From assembly GCA_030441535.1 (NCBI GenBank), contig JAUJFZ010000006.1:62001-126000 (forward strand): a stretch of DNA of 64,000 nucleotides. The letters run 5' to 3'. Below, piece by piece: positions 18,593-27,959 of the stretch. Origin of the DNA: Betaproteobacteria bacterium LSUCC0117. GTDB lineage: Bacteria; Pseudomonadota; Gammaproteobacteria; Burkholderiales; Burkholderiaceae_C. The notes under the pieces were generated by a model. The model made no database searches, had not been told where the DNA came from, and saw only the letters and a program-made list of their open reading frames with translations. Numbering within the stretch: position 1 is the stretch's first letter; each line of letters begins with the position of its first letter. The translations under genes were made by a program, and so were the position numbers.

Positions 18593-18901
18593 ATGATCCA
18601 TCACATCGTGATGTGGCGCTTCAAGGAAGCGACTGAGAATGGTGCTCGAAAAGCAGACAACCTTGCCGAAGCGGTTCGTCTGTTGACGGGCTGTCGCGAA
18701 CTCGTCCCCGGTATTGTCGGCTTTGAGGTGGTGCTGGGTGCAAACCATCCCGCATGCACCGCTGACCTCATGCTGGTCAGCCAATTCACCGACCAATCCG
18801 CGCTAGACGACTACCAAAATCACCCGCAACACAAAGCCCTCAAACCCTTCATGTCGAACGCGGTTGCCCACCGCGAGTGCATGGACTTTGAGACGCCTTA
18901 A
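18593..18901 (+). CDS. Dabb-domain (stress-responsive A/B barrel) small protein
   Basis: A 102-aa protein whose start, HHIVMWRFKE, and end, MSNAVAHRECMDFE, match the dimeric alpha/beta barrel family (Dabb). Family members include small cyclases and decarboxylases as well as uncharacterised proteins, so no reaction can be assigned. It begins two bases after the thiolase stop codon and precedes an SDR gene, so it belongs to the same transcription unit and may act on, or bind, a pathway intermediate. This is inferred from position only. Confidence 0.82.
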   Translation: MIHHIVMWRFKEATENGARKADNLAEAVRLLTGCRELVPGIVGFEVVLGANHPACTADLMLVSQFTDQSALDDYQNHPQHKALKPFMSNAVAHRECMDFETP

Positions 18902-18924
18902 CACCACACTTTTAGGAGTCCCCA

Positions 18925-19716
18925 ATGGCTCGCAATATCAAAACACTTTTCGATCTGACCGGCAAAACAGCACTCGTTACGGGTGGCTCACGAGGCTTGG
19001 GTCTCCAAATGGCCGAGGCCTTGGGCGAGGCGGGTGCGCGCATCCTGGTCACCGCCCGAAAAAAAGATGAGCTCACGGCGGCTGTCGCCCATCTGAAAGG
19101 GCTGGGCATTGACGCTGATTGGGTCGCAGCCGACTGCGCTGACCCGGCCAGTATCGAGATGCTGTGCGATACGGCTATGAAGCACCTGGGCCATATCGAT
19201 ATTTTGGTGAACAACGCCGGTGCCGCTTGGGGTGCGCCCGCTGAGGACCACCCATTGGAAGCGTGGGACAAAGTGATGAATCTGAACGTGCGGGGTTACT
19301 TTCTGCTCAGCCAATTGGTGGCAAAGCAGAGCATGATTCCCCGCCAATCAGGTCGCATCATTAACCTGGCGTCTATCGCGGGTTTGGGTGGTAACCCAGA
19401 AGACATGCAGACCATCGCCTACAACACCTCCAAGGGCGCGGTGTTGAACTTTACCCGTGCGCTGGCAGCGGAGTGGGGACGTTTGAACATCACAGTCAAC
19501 GCCATTTGTCCGGGCTTTTTCCCGAGCAAAATGACCAAGGGCACCCTGGAGCACATGGGTGTTGAGCGCTTGAAAGCGGGCGCTCCGCTGAAGCGGTTGG
19601 GTGATGACGAGGACTTGAAAGGCATTTGCCTGCTGTTTGCCAGCGACGCCGGCAAACACATCACAGGCCAGTGGCTGGCGGTTGATGGCGGCGTCAGCGT
19701 CGTGGTCGCAGGCTGA
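18925..19716 (+). CDS. Short-chain dehydrogenase/reductase (SDR)
   Basis: An NAD(P)-dependent oxidoreductase of 263 aa. The cofactor motif TGGSRGLG, the NNAG motif, the catalytic serine region INLASIAG and the catalytic YNTSK are all visible. The glycine-rich C-terminal segment after HITGQWLAVDGG is standard for classical SDRs. AGGAG precedes the start codon. The stop codon overlaps the start of the thioesterase gene by one base. A 3-hydroxyacyl or hydroxy-acid substrate would suit the surrounding genes, but this is inference. Confidence 0.92.
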   Translation: MARNIKTLFDLTGKTALVTGGSRGLGLQMAEALGEAGARILVTARKKDELTAAVAHLKGLGIDADWVAADCADPASIEMLCDTAMKHLGHIDILVNNAGAAWGAPAEDHPLEAWDKVMNLNVRGYFLLSQLVAKQSMIPRQSGRIINLASIAGLGGNPEDMQTIAYNTSKGAVLNFTRALAAEWGRLNITVNAICPGFFPSKMTKGTLEHMGVERLKAGAPLKRLGDDEDLKGICLLFASDAGKHITGQWLAVDGGVSVVVAG

Positions 19717-20144
19717 TGGATTTTCCAACCCCCATTCCGTTTGTAGACCTCTTGGGTTTCAAGCTGGTGTACATGCGTGACGGGACCAGTCGCTTGACTT
19801 ACGACCCGGAAGCGGCACATCTCAACTCGTTTCAAGTCACCCACGGAGGCGCCAGCATGACCTTGCTGGATGTCACGATGGCGCACGCTGCTCGTAGCCT
19901 CAACGAGGCGATGGGCGTCGTGACCGTCGAGATGAAAACCGCCTTCATGCAACCCGCAAAAGGTTTGCTCACCGCTGAGGGTAAAGTGTTGCATCGCACC
20001 GCAACGCTCGCCTTCACAGAGGGCACGATACATGATGCAAATGGACGCCTCTGCGTACACGCAACGGGCACCTTCAAGTACCTGCCGCGTCTGGCCAATG
20101 CAGACCGCGAGGTGCACCCACTCAACACCACGAAAGGTGACTAA
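19716..20144 (+). CDS. PaaI-like hotdog thioesterase
   Basis: A 142-aa single-hotdog protein. The stretch LNSFQVTHGGASMTLLDVTM is the PaaI/YbgC-type active-site helix region with the conserved HGG followed by an acidic residue, and VEMKTAFMQPAKG forms the central strand. Such enzymes hydrolyse acyl-CoA esters, often to rescue CoA from stalled intermediates. It overlaps the SDR gene by one base and precedes the MDR reductase by three bases, so it is part of the same operon. Confidence 0.9.
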   Translation: MDFPTPIPFVDLLGFKLVYMRDGTSRLTYDPEAAHLNSFQVTHGGASMTLLDVTMAHAARSLNEAMGVVTVEMKTAFMQPAKGLLTAEGKVLHRTATLAFTEGTIHDANGRLCVHATGTFKYLPRLANADREVHPLNTTKGD

Positions 20145-20147
20145 GCC

Positions 20148-21167
20148 ATGCCCATGAACCAACAAATCATCCTCAAGTCTCGCCCTCAGGGCAAAGCGAC
20201 CGTTGACAACTTTGAAATGCGCGAGGTTGCGGTGCCCGTGATCAAAGCGGGGCAGGTGCTGGTGCGTCACCAGTTTTTAAGCCTTGATCCCTACATGCGG
20301 GGTCGCATGAACGAGGGTAAGAGTTACGCCGCGGCGCAACCCTTAGACAGCGTCATGATCGGCGGGACGGTGGGCGTGGTGGAGGCCAGCGCCCATGACA
20401 ATTTCCAACCTGGCGATACGGTGGTTAGCATGGGCGGGTGGCAAACCTACAGCGTGGTCGACGCCAACGAGCCGGGTGCGATTCGCAAGGTCAGCACCAG
20501 CCATGTTCCCGCCAGTGCCTACTTGGGTCCAGTGGGCATGCCCGGCGTGACCGGATGGATGGGGCTGACGCAGATCTGCAAGCCTAAAGCCGGCGAGACA
20601 CTGGTGGTCAGTGCTGCCAGCGGGGCGGTTGGTTCCGTCGTCGGTCAACTGGGTAAGTCCATGGGGTGCCGCGTCGTTGGCATTGCGGGCGGAGCCGAAA
20701 AATGCCTTTACGTCACGCAAGACCTGGGCTTTGATGCCTGTATCGACTACAAAGCCCAGGCAGATAGCAAGTCACTCTATGGTGCTCTGAAGGCCGCCAC
20801 ACCTGATGGCGTCGATGCCTATTTCGAAAACGTCGGCGGCGTCATCATGGATACCGTTCTGGCACGTACCAACCCGTTTGCGCGGATCGCGGTGTGCGGC
20901 TTGATCGCTGGCTACGACGGCGCACCATTACCGATGAACAACGTGACCTTGATTCTGGTGAATCGACTGACCATTCAAGGCTTTATCGTGAGCGAGCGCA
21001 TGGACCTGTGGCCAGAAGCGCTCAAAACGTTGGGCGAGCAGGTGGCCAAAGGGAAACTGGTCTACCGGGAGACGATTACCGAGGGCCTGGCCAATGCGCC
21101 TGAGGCGTTTCTGGGCTTGCTCAAAGGGCACAACTTTGGCAAACAATTGGTCCGTATCTCAGCTTAA
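20148..21167 (+). CDS. NADP-dependent MDR-family reductase (CurA/prostaglandin reductase-like)
   Basis: A zinc-independent medium-chain reductase of 339 aa. The N-terminus (QIILKSRPQGKA) and the DPYMRGRMNE motif are typical of the leukotriene/prostaglandin reductase group that includes CurA. The nucleotide fold is seen in SAASGAVGSVVGQLGK, followed by GIAGGAEK, a basic NADP-selecting region. Members reduce enone double bonds. Two in-frame ATGs lie six bases apart (20148 and 20154). The context suggests reduction of an unsaturated acyl or keto intermediate. Confidence 0.9.
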   Translation: MPMNQQIILKSRPQGKATVDNFEMREVAVPVIKAGQVLVRHQFLSLDPYMRGRMNEGKSYAAAQPLDSVMIGGTVGVVEASAHDNFQPGDTVVSMGGWQTYSVVDANEPGAIRKVSTSHVPASAYLGPVGMPGVTGWMGLTQICKPKAGETLVVSAASGAVGSVVGQLGKSMGCRVVGIAGGAEKCLYVTQDLGFDACIDYKAQADSKSLYGALKAATPDGVDAYFENVGGVIMDTVLARTNPFARIAVCGLIAGYDGAPLPMNNVTLILVNRLTIQGFIVSERMDLWPEALKTLGEQVAKGKLVYRETITEGLANAPEAFLGLLKGHNFGKQLVRISA

Positions 21168-21176
21168 GGGAAACCC

Positions 21177-22079
21177 ATGCAATCCTTCCAAGGAAAAACA
21201 GCCGTCTTAACAGGCGCAGGCTCAGGCTTTGGCTTGGCCTGTGCGCACCGTGCGGCGGCGCTCGGCATGAACCTCGTTTTGATCGACGTCCAAGCCGATG
21301 CACTGTCAGCGGCTGCTGCAGCACTTTCACCAACGGGTGTAGCGGTCATGACTGCGGTCACTGATGTAGCCGATGCGGCGGCGATGGATCGCTTGGCCGA
21401 TGACGTAATGGCGCGATTCGGTGCCCCGCACCTCGTGTTCAACAACGCCGGCGTGGGCACCAGCGGCCTGTTATGGGAGGCCACGACCGCCGAGTGGGAC
21501 TGGGTGATGGGCGTGAATGTGTGGGGCGTGATCCATGGGGTGAGGGTATTCACACCACGGATGCTCGAGGCCGCCAAAGGCGACCCGACCTACCAAGGGC
21601 ATATCGTCAACACCGCCAGCATGGCTGGGCTTTTGACGCCGCCTAACATGGGGGTCTACAACGTGTCCAAACACGCGGTTGTCGCCCTGACCGAATCGCT
21701 TTACCAAGACCTGTGCTTGGTCACTGATCAGGTCAGTGCCAGTGTGCTGTGTCCGTATTTTGTGCCGACAGGCATCAGTCAAAGCGGACGCAATGAACCC
21801 AAAGCGGTGGCAGATACCGAATTGACCGCAAGCAAAAAGATTGGGCAGGCCATGCTCGACAAGGCCGTGCAGTCCGGCAAGGTCAGTGCGCAAACCGTGG
21901 CCGAGTTGGTGTTCGACGCGGTACGCGATAACCAGTTCTATATTTATAGCCATCCGCAGGCTTTATCTGCGGTCGAGACCCGCTTAAAAGCCATTGTCAA
22001 CCAGACGCAACCCCCAGACCCGTTTGCGGAGCGTCCGCAGATTGGCGAAAATCTGAAGCAGGCACTTCGAGGGGGCTGA
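21177..22079 (+). CDS. Short-chain dehydrogenase/reductase (SDR), second copy
   Basis: A 300-aa SDR with cofactor motif TGAGSGFG, NNAG, the serine region NTASMAGLL and catalytic YNVSK. It is longer than the first SDR of this block because of a C-terminal helical extension (residues about 230-300), typical of the group annotated only as SDR family NAD(P)-dependent oxidoreductase. It starts nine bases after the MDR reductase and ends the same-strand catabolic block; tex follows after 50 bases. Substrate unknown. Confidence 0.91.
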   Translation: MQSFQGKTAVLTGAGSGFGLACAHRAAALGMNLVLIDVQADALSAAAAALSPTGVAVMTAVTDVADAAAMDRLADDVMARFGAPHLVFNNAGVGTSGLLWEATTAEWDWVMGVNVWGVIHGVRVFTPRMLEAAKGDPTYQGHIVNTASMAGLLTPPNMGVYNVSKHAVVALTESLYQDLCLVTDQVSASVLCPYFVPTGISQSGRNEPKAVADTELTASKKIGQAMLDKAVQSGKVSAQTVAELVFDAVRDNQFYIYSHPQALSAVETRLKAIVNQTQPPDPFAERPQIGENLKQALRGG

Positions 22080-22129
22080 CGCGGTTAACATGGCGGGTTG
22101 CCTGTTAACCGTTTGTTATTACCTCCGCT

Positions 22130-24493
22130 ATGTCTGATATCGTCGCGCGCCTTGCGCAAGAACTGAAAATTCGTCCCGCACAAGCCAGTGCGGCTGTGGG
22201 CCTACTTGATGACGGCGCGACCGTCCCCTTCATTGCCCGCTATCGAAAAGAAGCGACGGACGGGTTAGACGACATTCAATTGCGTGAGTTAGAGGCCCGG
22301 CTGTTTTACCTGCGGGAATTGGCTGAGCGCCGTGAGACCATTCTCAAAAGTATCGACGAACAGGGTAAGTTGACCGACGTCCTGCGCGAGGCGATTTTTG
22401 CCGCAGAGACCAAGCAAGCCCTTGAGGATATCTACCTACCTTACAAACCACGGCGCCGGACGAAAGGGCAGATGGCTATCGAGGCTGGCCTGATCCCACT
22501 GGCTACGCAACTCTTTGCTGACCCAACCCTCGATCCCCACGCCACAGCGACCGCCTACTTGGTGACCGAACGCGTGGAGGGCGACCCTGATTTCAGTACC
22601 ACCGGTGCCGTTCTCGATGGTGTACGCGATATCCTGAGCGAGCAATGGGCAGAGGATGCCGTGTTGCTGAACGCCATGCGGGAATGGCTGTGGGATGCTG
22701 GCTACTTTCAGAGCAAGTTGGCGTCTGGCCAAAATGAAACCAATCCAGACACGGCTAAGTTTCGAGATTATTTCGATTACCAAGAACCCATCAAACAGGT
22801 GCCGTCGCACCGCGCATTGGCCGTTTTTAGGGGCCGCAGCCTGAATCTGCTAGATGCGAAATTGGTGCTCGATGAAGTGCTCGAACCCGGTATCCCCAGT
22901 ATTGCCGAGGGTTACATTGCCAAGCACATAGGTTGGCGCCAGCAAGGTCGCCCGTCAGATGACTTGCTTCGCCGGACCGTGACATGGACTTGGAAGGTCA
23001 AGCTGAGCTTGTCCCTTGAACGCGATTTGTTCAACCGCCTGCGTGAGTCGGCAGAGCAGGTGGCGATCAAAGTATTTGGGGACAACTTGCGCGACCTGTT
23101 GTTGGCGGCACCTGCCGGTAACAAGGCCGTCATGGGCTTGGACCCTGGCATCCGCACCGGGGTGAAGGTTGCGGTGGTGGATGGTACGGGTAAGTTGGTT
23201 GCCACAGAAACCGTCTACCCGCATGAGCCCCGAAAAGATTGGGACGGCGCGCTCCACAAGCTCACAACACTCTGTACCACGTACGGTGTGGCACTGATTG
23301 CAATCGGAAATGGCACGGCAAGTCGTGAGACAGACAAGCTGGCAGCCGATGTGATCAAGCAACTAGAAAAGGCGTCAACGCCAGGCGTGGTGCAAAAGCT
23401 CGTGGTGAGCGAGGCGGGCGCCTCAATCTACAGCGCCAGTGCCTTCGCGAGCCAAGAGTTGCCCGATGTCGATGTCAGCTTGCGCGGCGCTGTCAGCATT
23501 GCGCGGCGCGTGCAGGACCCATTGGCCGAACTGGTCAAGATTGATCCCAAGTCGATTGGCGTCGGGCAGTACCAACATGATGTCAATCAAACCGATCTGG
23601 CCAAACAACTGGAGGCTGTGGTCGAGGACTGCGTGAACGCGGTGGGCGTTGACCTCAACACCGCCAGCGTGCCGCTACTCAGCCGTGTGTCGGGTTTGAG
23701 CCCAACCGTTGCCAAGTCGGTGGTGCGATGGCGCGATACGCATGGCGCGTTTGCATCGCGCGACCAGTTGATGCAAGTGAGTGGCCTAGGACCCAAAACA
23801 TATGAACAGAGCGCAGGCTTTCTGCGCATTCGGGATGGTCAAAACCCGCTCGACATGACGGGCGTGCATCCCGAGACCTATCCGGTCGTCGAACGCCTGT
23901 TGAAAACCACGGGCCTGTCGATAGATGCCCTCATTGGGCAACAAAGCGTCTCGCGTCAGGTGAAACCAGAGACGCTCACCACCGACCAGTTCGGTGTGGT
24001 GACCGTTCAAGATATCTTGCTTGAGCTTGAAAAACCGGGGCGTGACCCCCGGCCCGATTTTCAGGTTGCCCGCTTCAATGATGGCGTTGAAGGCATCAAA
24101 GACTTAGTGGCTGGCATGGTGCTTGAAGGTACGGTCAGTAATGTGGCTGCCTTCGGCGCGTTCATCGACATCGGTGTTCACCAAGACGGCTTGGTTCACG
24201 TGAGCCAACTGAGCAACCGCTTTGTCAGTCATGCACACGAGGTCGTGAAGGCCGGTGATATTGTGAGGGTGAAAGTGGTGGAGGTGGATGTCGCGCGCAA
24301 GCGTATCAGCCTGACTATGCGCCTTGATGCACCTGCACCGCAAAAAGGGGCGACCTCGGCTGATAATCGATTCCAGCACGCGGACCGCAATCAACAGCGC
24401 CGCGCAGAAAAGTCATCGGATCGCTCAACGCAGGCGCCATCGGCCATGGCGAATGCATTTTCAAAACTACAGCAGCTTCAAACCAAGCGCTGA
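22130..24493 (+). CDS. tex: Tex family RNA-binding transcription accessory protein
   Basis: A 787-aa nucleic-acid-binding protein homologous to the core of eukaryotic Spt6 and needed for normal expression of some genes. Visible parts are the N-terminal helical region, the YqgF/RNase H-like domain (VMGLDPGIRTGVKVAVVD, about residues 335-352), helix-hairpin-helix motifs (LNTASVPLLSRVSGL and LMQVSGLGPKTYEQ), and the C-terminal S1 RNA-binding domain (GMVLEGTVSNVAAFGAFID). A disordered basic tail follows S1. The gene appears to be a single transcription unit between the catabolic block and an aldo/keto reductase. Confidence 0.96.
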   Translation: MSDIVARLAQELKIRPAQASAAVGLLDDGATVPFIARYRKEATDGLDDIQLRELEARLFYLRELAERRETILKSIDEQGKLTDVLREAIFAAETKQALEDIYLPYKPRRRTKGQMAIEAGLIPLATQLFADPTLDPHATATAYLVTERVEGDPDFSTTGAVLDGVRDILSEQWAEDAVLLNAMREWLWDAGYFQSKLASGQNETNPDTAKFRDYFDYQEPIKQVPSHRALAVFRGRSLNLLDAKLVLDEVLEPGIPSIAEGYIAKHIGWRQQGRPSDDLLRRTVTWTWKVKLSLSLERDLFNRLRESAEQVAIKVFGDNLRDLLLAAPAGNKAVMGLDPGIRTGVKVAVVDGTGKLVATETVYPHEPRKDWDGALHKLTTLCTTYGVALIAIGNGTASRETDKLAADVIKQLEKASTPGVVQKLVVSEAGASIYSASAFASQELPDVDVSLRGAVSIARRVQDPLAELVKIDPKSIGVGQYQHDVNQTDLAKQLEAVVEDCVNAVGVDLNTASVPLLSRVSGLSPTVAKSVVRWRDTHGAFASRDQLMQVSGLGPKTYEQSAGFLRIRDGQNPLDMTGVHPETYPVVERLLKTTGLSIDALIGQQSVSRQVKPETLTTDQFGVVTVQDILLELEKPGRDPRPDFQVARFNDGVEGIKDLVAGMVLEGTVSNVAAFGAFIDIGVHQDGLVHVSQLSNRFVSHAHEVVKAGDIVRVKVVEVDVARKRISLTMRLDAPAPQKGATSADNRFQHADRNQQRRAEKSSDRSTQAPSAMANAFSKLQQLQTKR

Positions 24494-24523
24494 TCTCGCA
24501 CCTAACTCTTAAAGGAATTACCC

Positions 24524-25567
24524 ATGTATCTCGCAAACGCCGATCGCTATGACGGCCGCATGCCTTACCGGACCTGTGGCAACAGCGGTTTACGCCTGCC
24601 CGCCATCACCCTGGGCTTATGGCACAACTTCGGTGACAGCACGCCGTTACAGACACAGCGTGAAATGCTGATTACCGCCTTTGACGCGGGGATCACGCAC
24701 TTCGACCTGGCCAACAACTATGGTCCACCAGCCGGTAGTGCAGAGACCAATTTCGGGGCGCACTTGCGCCGCGATTTCAAACCCTACCGTGATGAGTTAA
24801 TCATCTCCAGCAAAGCGGGTTGGGACATGTGGCCTGGCCCCTACGGCAGTGGTGGTGGCTCGCGCAAGTACCTGTTGGCCAGCCTCGACCAGAGCCTGCA
24901 GCGCATGGGTTTGGACTATGTCGATATTTTTTACTCGCATCGTTTCGATCCAGACACCCCCCTTGAAGAAACGATGGGTGCGCTTGCAACGGCTGTCCAG
25001 CAGGGCAAGGCCTTGTATGTGGGCATCTCAAGTTACTCAGCCAAAAAGACGGCTGAGGCGTCCAAACTGCTGCGTGACATGGGCATTCCCTGCCTGATTC
25101 ACCAGCCGTCATACAGCCTGCTCAACCGCTGGATTGAAGCCGAGTTACTGGACACGCTACAAGCCGAAGGTATGGGCTGCATCGCATTCAGCCCGCTGGC
25201 GCAGGGCTTGTTGACCGACCGCTATTTGAACGGTGTCCCCGCCGACTCTCGAATGAATCGGCCAGGCGGTCAATCCCTGAAAGTCGATCACGTATCGCCT
25301 GAAAACGTGGCTCGGATCAAAGGCCTCAATGACATCGCCGCCCAACGGGGACAAACCCTGGCGCAAATGGCGGTGGCCTGGGTACTCCGCGATCCACGCG
25401 TCACATCCGCCCTCATTGGCGCCAGTAAAACCGCGCAAATCTCAGAGCTGGTCGGTGCGGTGAAGAACCTGAATTTCGATGCCGCAACGTTATCTGCCAT
25501 CGACGAATTGGCCGTTGACGGTGGTGTCAACCTCTGGCAGAAACCCTCAACGGACCAGCGACCGTAA
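24524..25567 (+). CDS. Aldo/keto reductase (YghZ / L-glyceraldehyde 3-phosphate reductase-like)
   Basis: A cytosolic NADPH-dependent reductase of 347 aa. The catalytic tetrad region FDLANNYGPPAGSAE contains the Asp and Tyr, the Lys lies in ISSKAGW and the His in YSHRFDP. The C-terminal NADP-binding stretch ALIGASKTAQISE is typical. The N-terminal YRTCGNSGLRLPAITLGLW closely follows E. coli YghZ, which detoxifies aldehydes including methylglyoxal and reduces L-glyceraldehyde 3-phosphate. AAAGGAAT precedes the start. It is followed, after 13 bases holding a hairpin, by the patatin-like gene. Confidence 0.92.
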   Translation: MYLANADRYDGRMPYRTCGNSGLRLPAITLGLWHNFGDSTPLQTQREMLITAFDAGITHFDLANNYGPPAGSAETNFGAHLRRDFKPYRDELIISSKAGWDMWPGPYGSGGGSRKYLLASLDQSLQRMGLDYVDIFYSHRFDPDTPLEETMGALATAVQQGKALYVGISSYSAKKTAEASKLLRDMGIPCLIHQPSYSLLNRWIEAELLDTLQAEGMGCIAFSPLAQGLLTDRYLNGVPADSRMNRPGGQSLKVDHVSPENVARIKGLNDIAAQRGQTLAQMAVAWVLRDPRVTSALIGASKTAQISELVGAVKNLNFDAATLSAIDELAVDGGVNLWQKPSTDQRP

Positions 25568-25579
25568 GGGCGCAGCCCT
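25567..25579 (+). promoter_or_regulatory. Hairpin spanning the ribosome-binding region of the patatin-like gene
   Basis: AGGGC-GCA-GCCCT forms a five-pair stem with a three-base loop that starts at the last base of the upstream stop codon and ends two bases before the next ATG. It would cover the only purine-rich sequence (AAGGG) upstream of that ATG, so translation may depend on ribosomes arriving from the upstream gene. Confidence 0.35.
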
Positions 25580-25580
25580 G

Positions 25581-26651
25581 ATGCGCGCACTCACCATTTA
25601 CGCGGGTACGGATGCCCTTCGGCGCATTCGCACGCGCGGTCTGAATGCCGCTGACGTCCACGCCGTGCCCGCGGCGGCGGGCGGTCCAAAAGGTCTAATC
25701 CTGACGCGCCTAGACCAATTTATTTTTGGCGAATGGCTACACGACGCGGCGCACCCGATCCATCTGATAGGCGCCTCTATCGGCGCGTGGCGCATGGCAA
25801 CGGCTTGTATGGCGGACCCCATCGCCGGCTTCAAGCGCTTGGAGCATGACTACATTCGCCAGCGTTTTGATCCGCTGCCGGGCCAAGCAAGACTGTCATC
25901 TACAGAAATAAGCGCACGCTTCACGAACAGCCTGCAATCGTTTTATGGCGACCACATCGAGACGGTGCTGGATAACCCGCGATACCACCTGCACTTCATG
26001 ACAAGCCGAGGTAGAGGCCTTCTGCGGCGCGATACGCCGTGGCGAACCCCCATCGGCTACGCCGGTGCTTACCTGTTCAATGTCGCTGCGCGTCGAGGCT
26101 TAGGGGCTTGGCTGGAACGGGTGGTGTTCTCATCGCACCCGACATTACCGTTTGGTACCCAAGACATCAAAACCACCGCGTGCCGACTAACGACAAAGAA
26201 CTTCCTCCCTGCGTTGCAAGCCAGTTGCGCGATCCCATTTGTTTTAGATGCCGTTCACGACATTGAAGGCGGGCCACGTGGTGCCTACTGGGATGGGGGT
26301 ATCACCGACTATCACCTTCACTTGGATTACCAAGTACCCGTGGATGGCGTGGTGATGTACCCGCACTTTCAACAGGCCGTCGTACCCGGCTGGCTGGACA
26401 AGGCATTGAAATGGCGCCACGGCTACACAGATGCCCTCAGCCAAATGGTGGTGCTTGCACCGAACCCCGAGTGGGTCAAGACTTTGCCCAACGGCAAGTT
26501 ACCCGACCGACGGGACTTCAACCATTACGAGAACGACTTTGATGGCCGTGTAAAAGTCTGGCAACGGGCCGCCGATGAAAGCCAACGGCTGGCCGATGAA
26601 TGGGCGCAATGGCTGGATTCTCCCGACCCCAGCCAAGTGCAACCCTTGTAA
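25581..26651 (+). CDS. Patatin-like phospholipase family protein
   Basis: A predicted lipid acyl hydrolase of 356 aa. The oxyanion glycine stretch AAAGGPKGLIL (residues about 31-41), the nucleophile motif GASIG (GxSxG) and the DGG of the catalytic dyad in YWDGGITDYH are all present. No signal peptide or membrane segment is evident. The start at 25581 gives the family N-terminus; the frame is open further upstream inside the aldo/keto reductase gene and that part was discarded. The stop codon abuts the stop of the convergent alcohol dehydrogenase gene with no base between. Substrate unknown. Confidence 0.85.
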   Translation: MRALTIYAGTDALRRIRTRGLNAADVHAVPAAAGGPKGLILTRLDQFIFGEWLHDAAHPIHLIGASIGAWRMATACMADPIAGFKRLEHDYIRQRFDPLPGQARLSSTEISARFTNSLQSFYGDHIETVLDNPRYHLHFMTSRGRGLLRRDTPWRTPIGYAGAYLFNVAARRGLGAWLERVVFSSHPTLPFGTQDIKTTACRLTTKNFLPALQASCAIPFVLDAVHDIEGGPRGAYWDGGITDYHLHLDYQVPVDGVVMYPHFQQAVVPGWLDKALKWRHGYTDALSQMVVLAPNPEWVKTLPNGKLPDRRDFNHYENDFDGRVKVWQRAADESQRLADEWAQWLDSPDPSQVQPL

Positions 26652-27809
26652 TCACATCGCGGCGTTCAACATTGCCGTGTAGTCTTCTGGCGTGGCCAAG
26701 CGCGGGTTCATCGCGTGACAATGGTCTGCCATGGCGCCCTTGATGATGGCCGGGAAATCAGCGGCGGTGACCCCCAAAGCGGCCAAACCTGTGGGCAAAT
26801 TCAGGCGGGCGTTCATCGCCGTCACCGCGTTGGCAACGGCCTCTGCCGCGGCATTGCTGTCAGGGATATCGCCCAGCCCCATGGCATAAGCCATTCGTGA
26901 CATGCGGTGCTCCGCCTGAATGCTGGCTGCACCCGCGTTGAAACGAATCACCGCCGGCAAAAACAACGCATTCAAGGTCCCGTGATGCAGACGCGGGTTG
27001 ACGCCACCCAAGCTGTGACTGAGGCTGTGCACACAACCGAGCCCTTTTTGGAACGCCATGGCGCCCTGTACCGATGCGCTCATCATGGCCAAACGGGCTG
27101 CGCGGTCGCTGCCATCGGCGGTAGCCGTCTCGATGTGCTTCCAGCCTCGCGCCAACCCATCGAGCGCGATACCGTCTGCTGGCGGGTTGTATGGCGGCGC
27201 CATGAAGGTTTCCATGCAGTGTGCAATCGCATCCATACCCGTGGCGGCGGTGAGTGCGGGTGGTAGGTTGAGCGTCAACTCGGGGTCGCAGATGGCCACC
27301 TTAGGCACCAACGACCAGCTGTGGAAACCCAGCTTGCGACCGTCATCCACGATGATGATGGCGCCACGAGCGACCTCGCTACCGGTACCAGAGGTGGTGG
27401 GAACCGCAATCAGCGGCGCCACTGCCGGCGTGATTTTGGGAGACCCGCCCTCAATCGTCGCGTAAGTCTTAAGGGGACCATCGTGCGCGACGGCGATCGC
27501 AACGCCCTTACCGCAATCCATGCTGGAGCCGCCACCCAAAGCAATCAGACCATCACATTTCGCGTCCTTGTAAATCGCCGTTGCGGCTCGCACGGCCGCT
27601 TCAGTCGGATTACTGGGCGTTTCCGCGTAGACCGCATGCGGTAGATCACCCAGTGCACTGACCGCATGCTGTAACAAGCCAGCAGCCTTGATACCGGCGT
27701 CCGTCACGATCAGGGGACGTTTAATCCCATGCGCACGACACGCATCTGGTAGTTTGGCGATGGCGCCAAATTCAATTTCAATGTCGGTGATGTACTTAAT
27801 TAATGCCAT
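26652..27809 (-). CDS. Iron-containing alcohol dehydrogenase
   Basis: A 385-aa member of the group III (iron-dependent) alcohol dehydrogenases. It has the NAD-binding GGGSSMDCGKG, TTSGTGSEV, and the metal-binding residues in GMDAIAHCMETF, HSLSHSLGG and HHGTLNALFLP. Substrates of the family range from ethanol and 1,3-propanediol to 4-hydroxybutyrate; this one is not identifiable. It is transcribed alone, divergent from the esterase gene at 27960 and convergent with the patatin-like gene, with the two stop codons directly abutting. Confidence 0.93.
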   Translation of the reverse strand: MALIKYITDIEIEFGAIAKLPDACRAHGIKRPLIVTDAGIKAAGLLQHAVSALGDLPHAVYAETPSNPTEAAVRAATAIYKDAKCDGLIALGGGSSMDCGKGVAIAVAHDGPLKTYATIEGGSPKITPAVAPLIAVPTTSGTGSEVARGAIIIVDDGRKLGFHSWSLVPKVAICDPELTLNLPPALTAATGMDAIAHCMETFMAPPYNPPADGIALDGLARGWKHIETATADGSDRAARLAMMSASVQGAMAFQKGLGCVHSLSHSLGGVNPRLHHGTLNALFLPAVIRFNAGAASIQAEHRMSRMAYAMGLGDIPDSNAAAEAVANAVTAMNARLNLPTGLAALGVTAADFPAIIKGAMADHCHAMNPRLATPEDYTAMLNAAM

Positions 27810-27959
27810 GTCGATCTCTCCAGGACGTCTATGTTCGCGTGTTATTTACGCACCATGCGCACGTTGTAGCATGCTTTTTTGAGTGTGAGCGTGGGCTCAG
27901 ACCCCATCGTGACACCCAGCCAGCCGTTAAGCTATCGGTTGTATCTGAGGCTCACCCGA

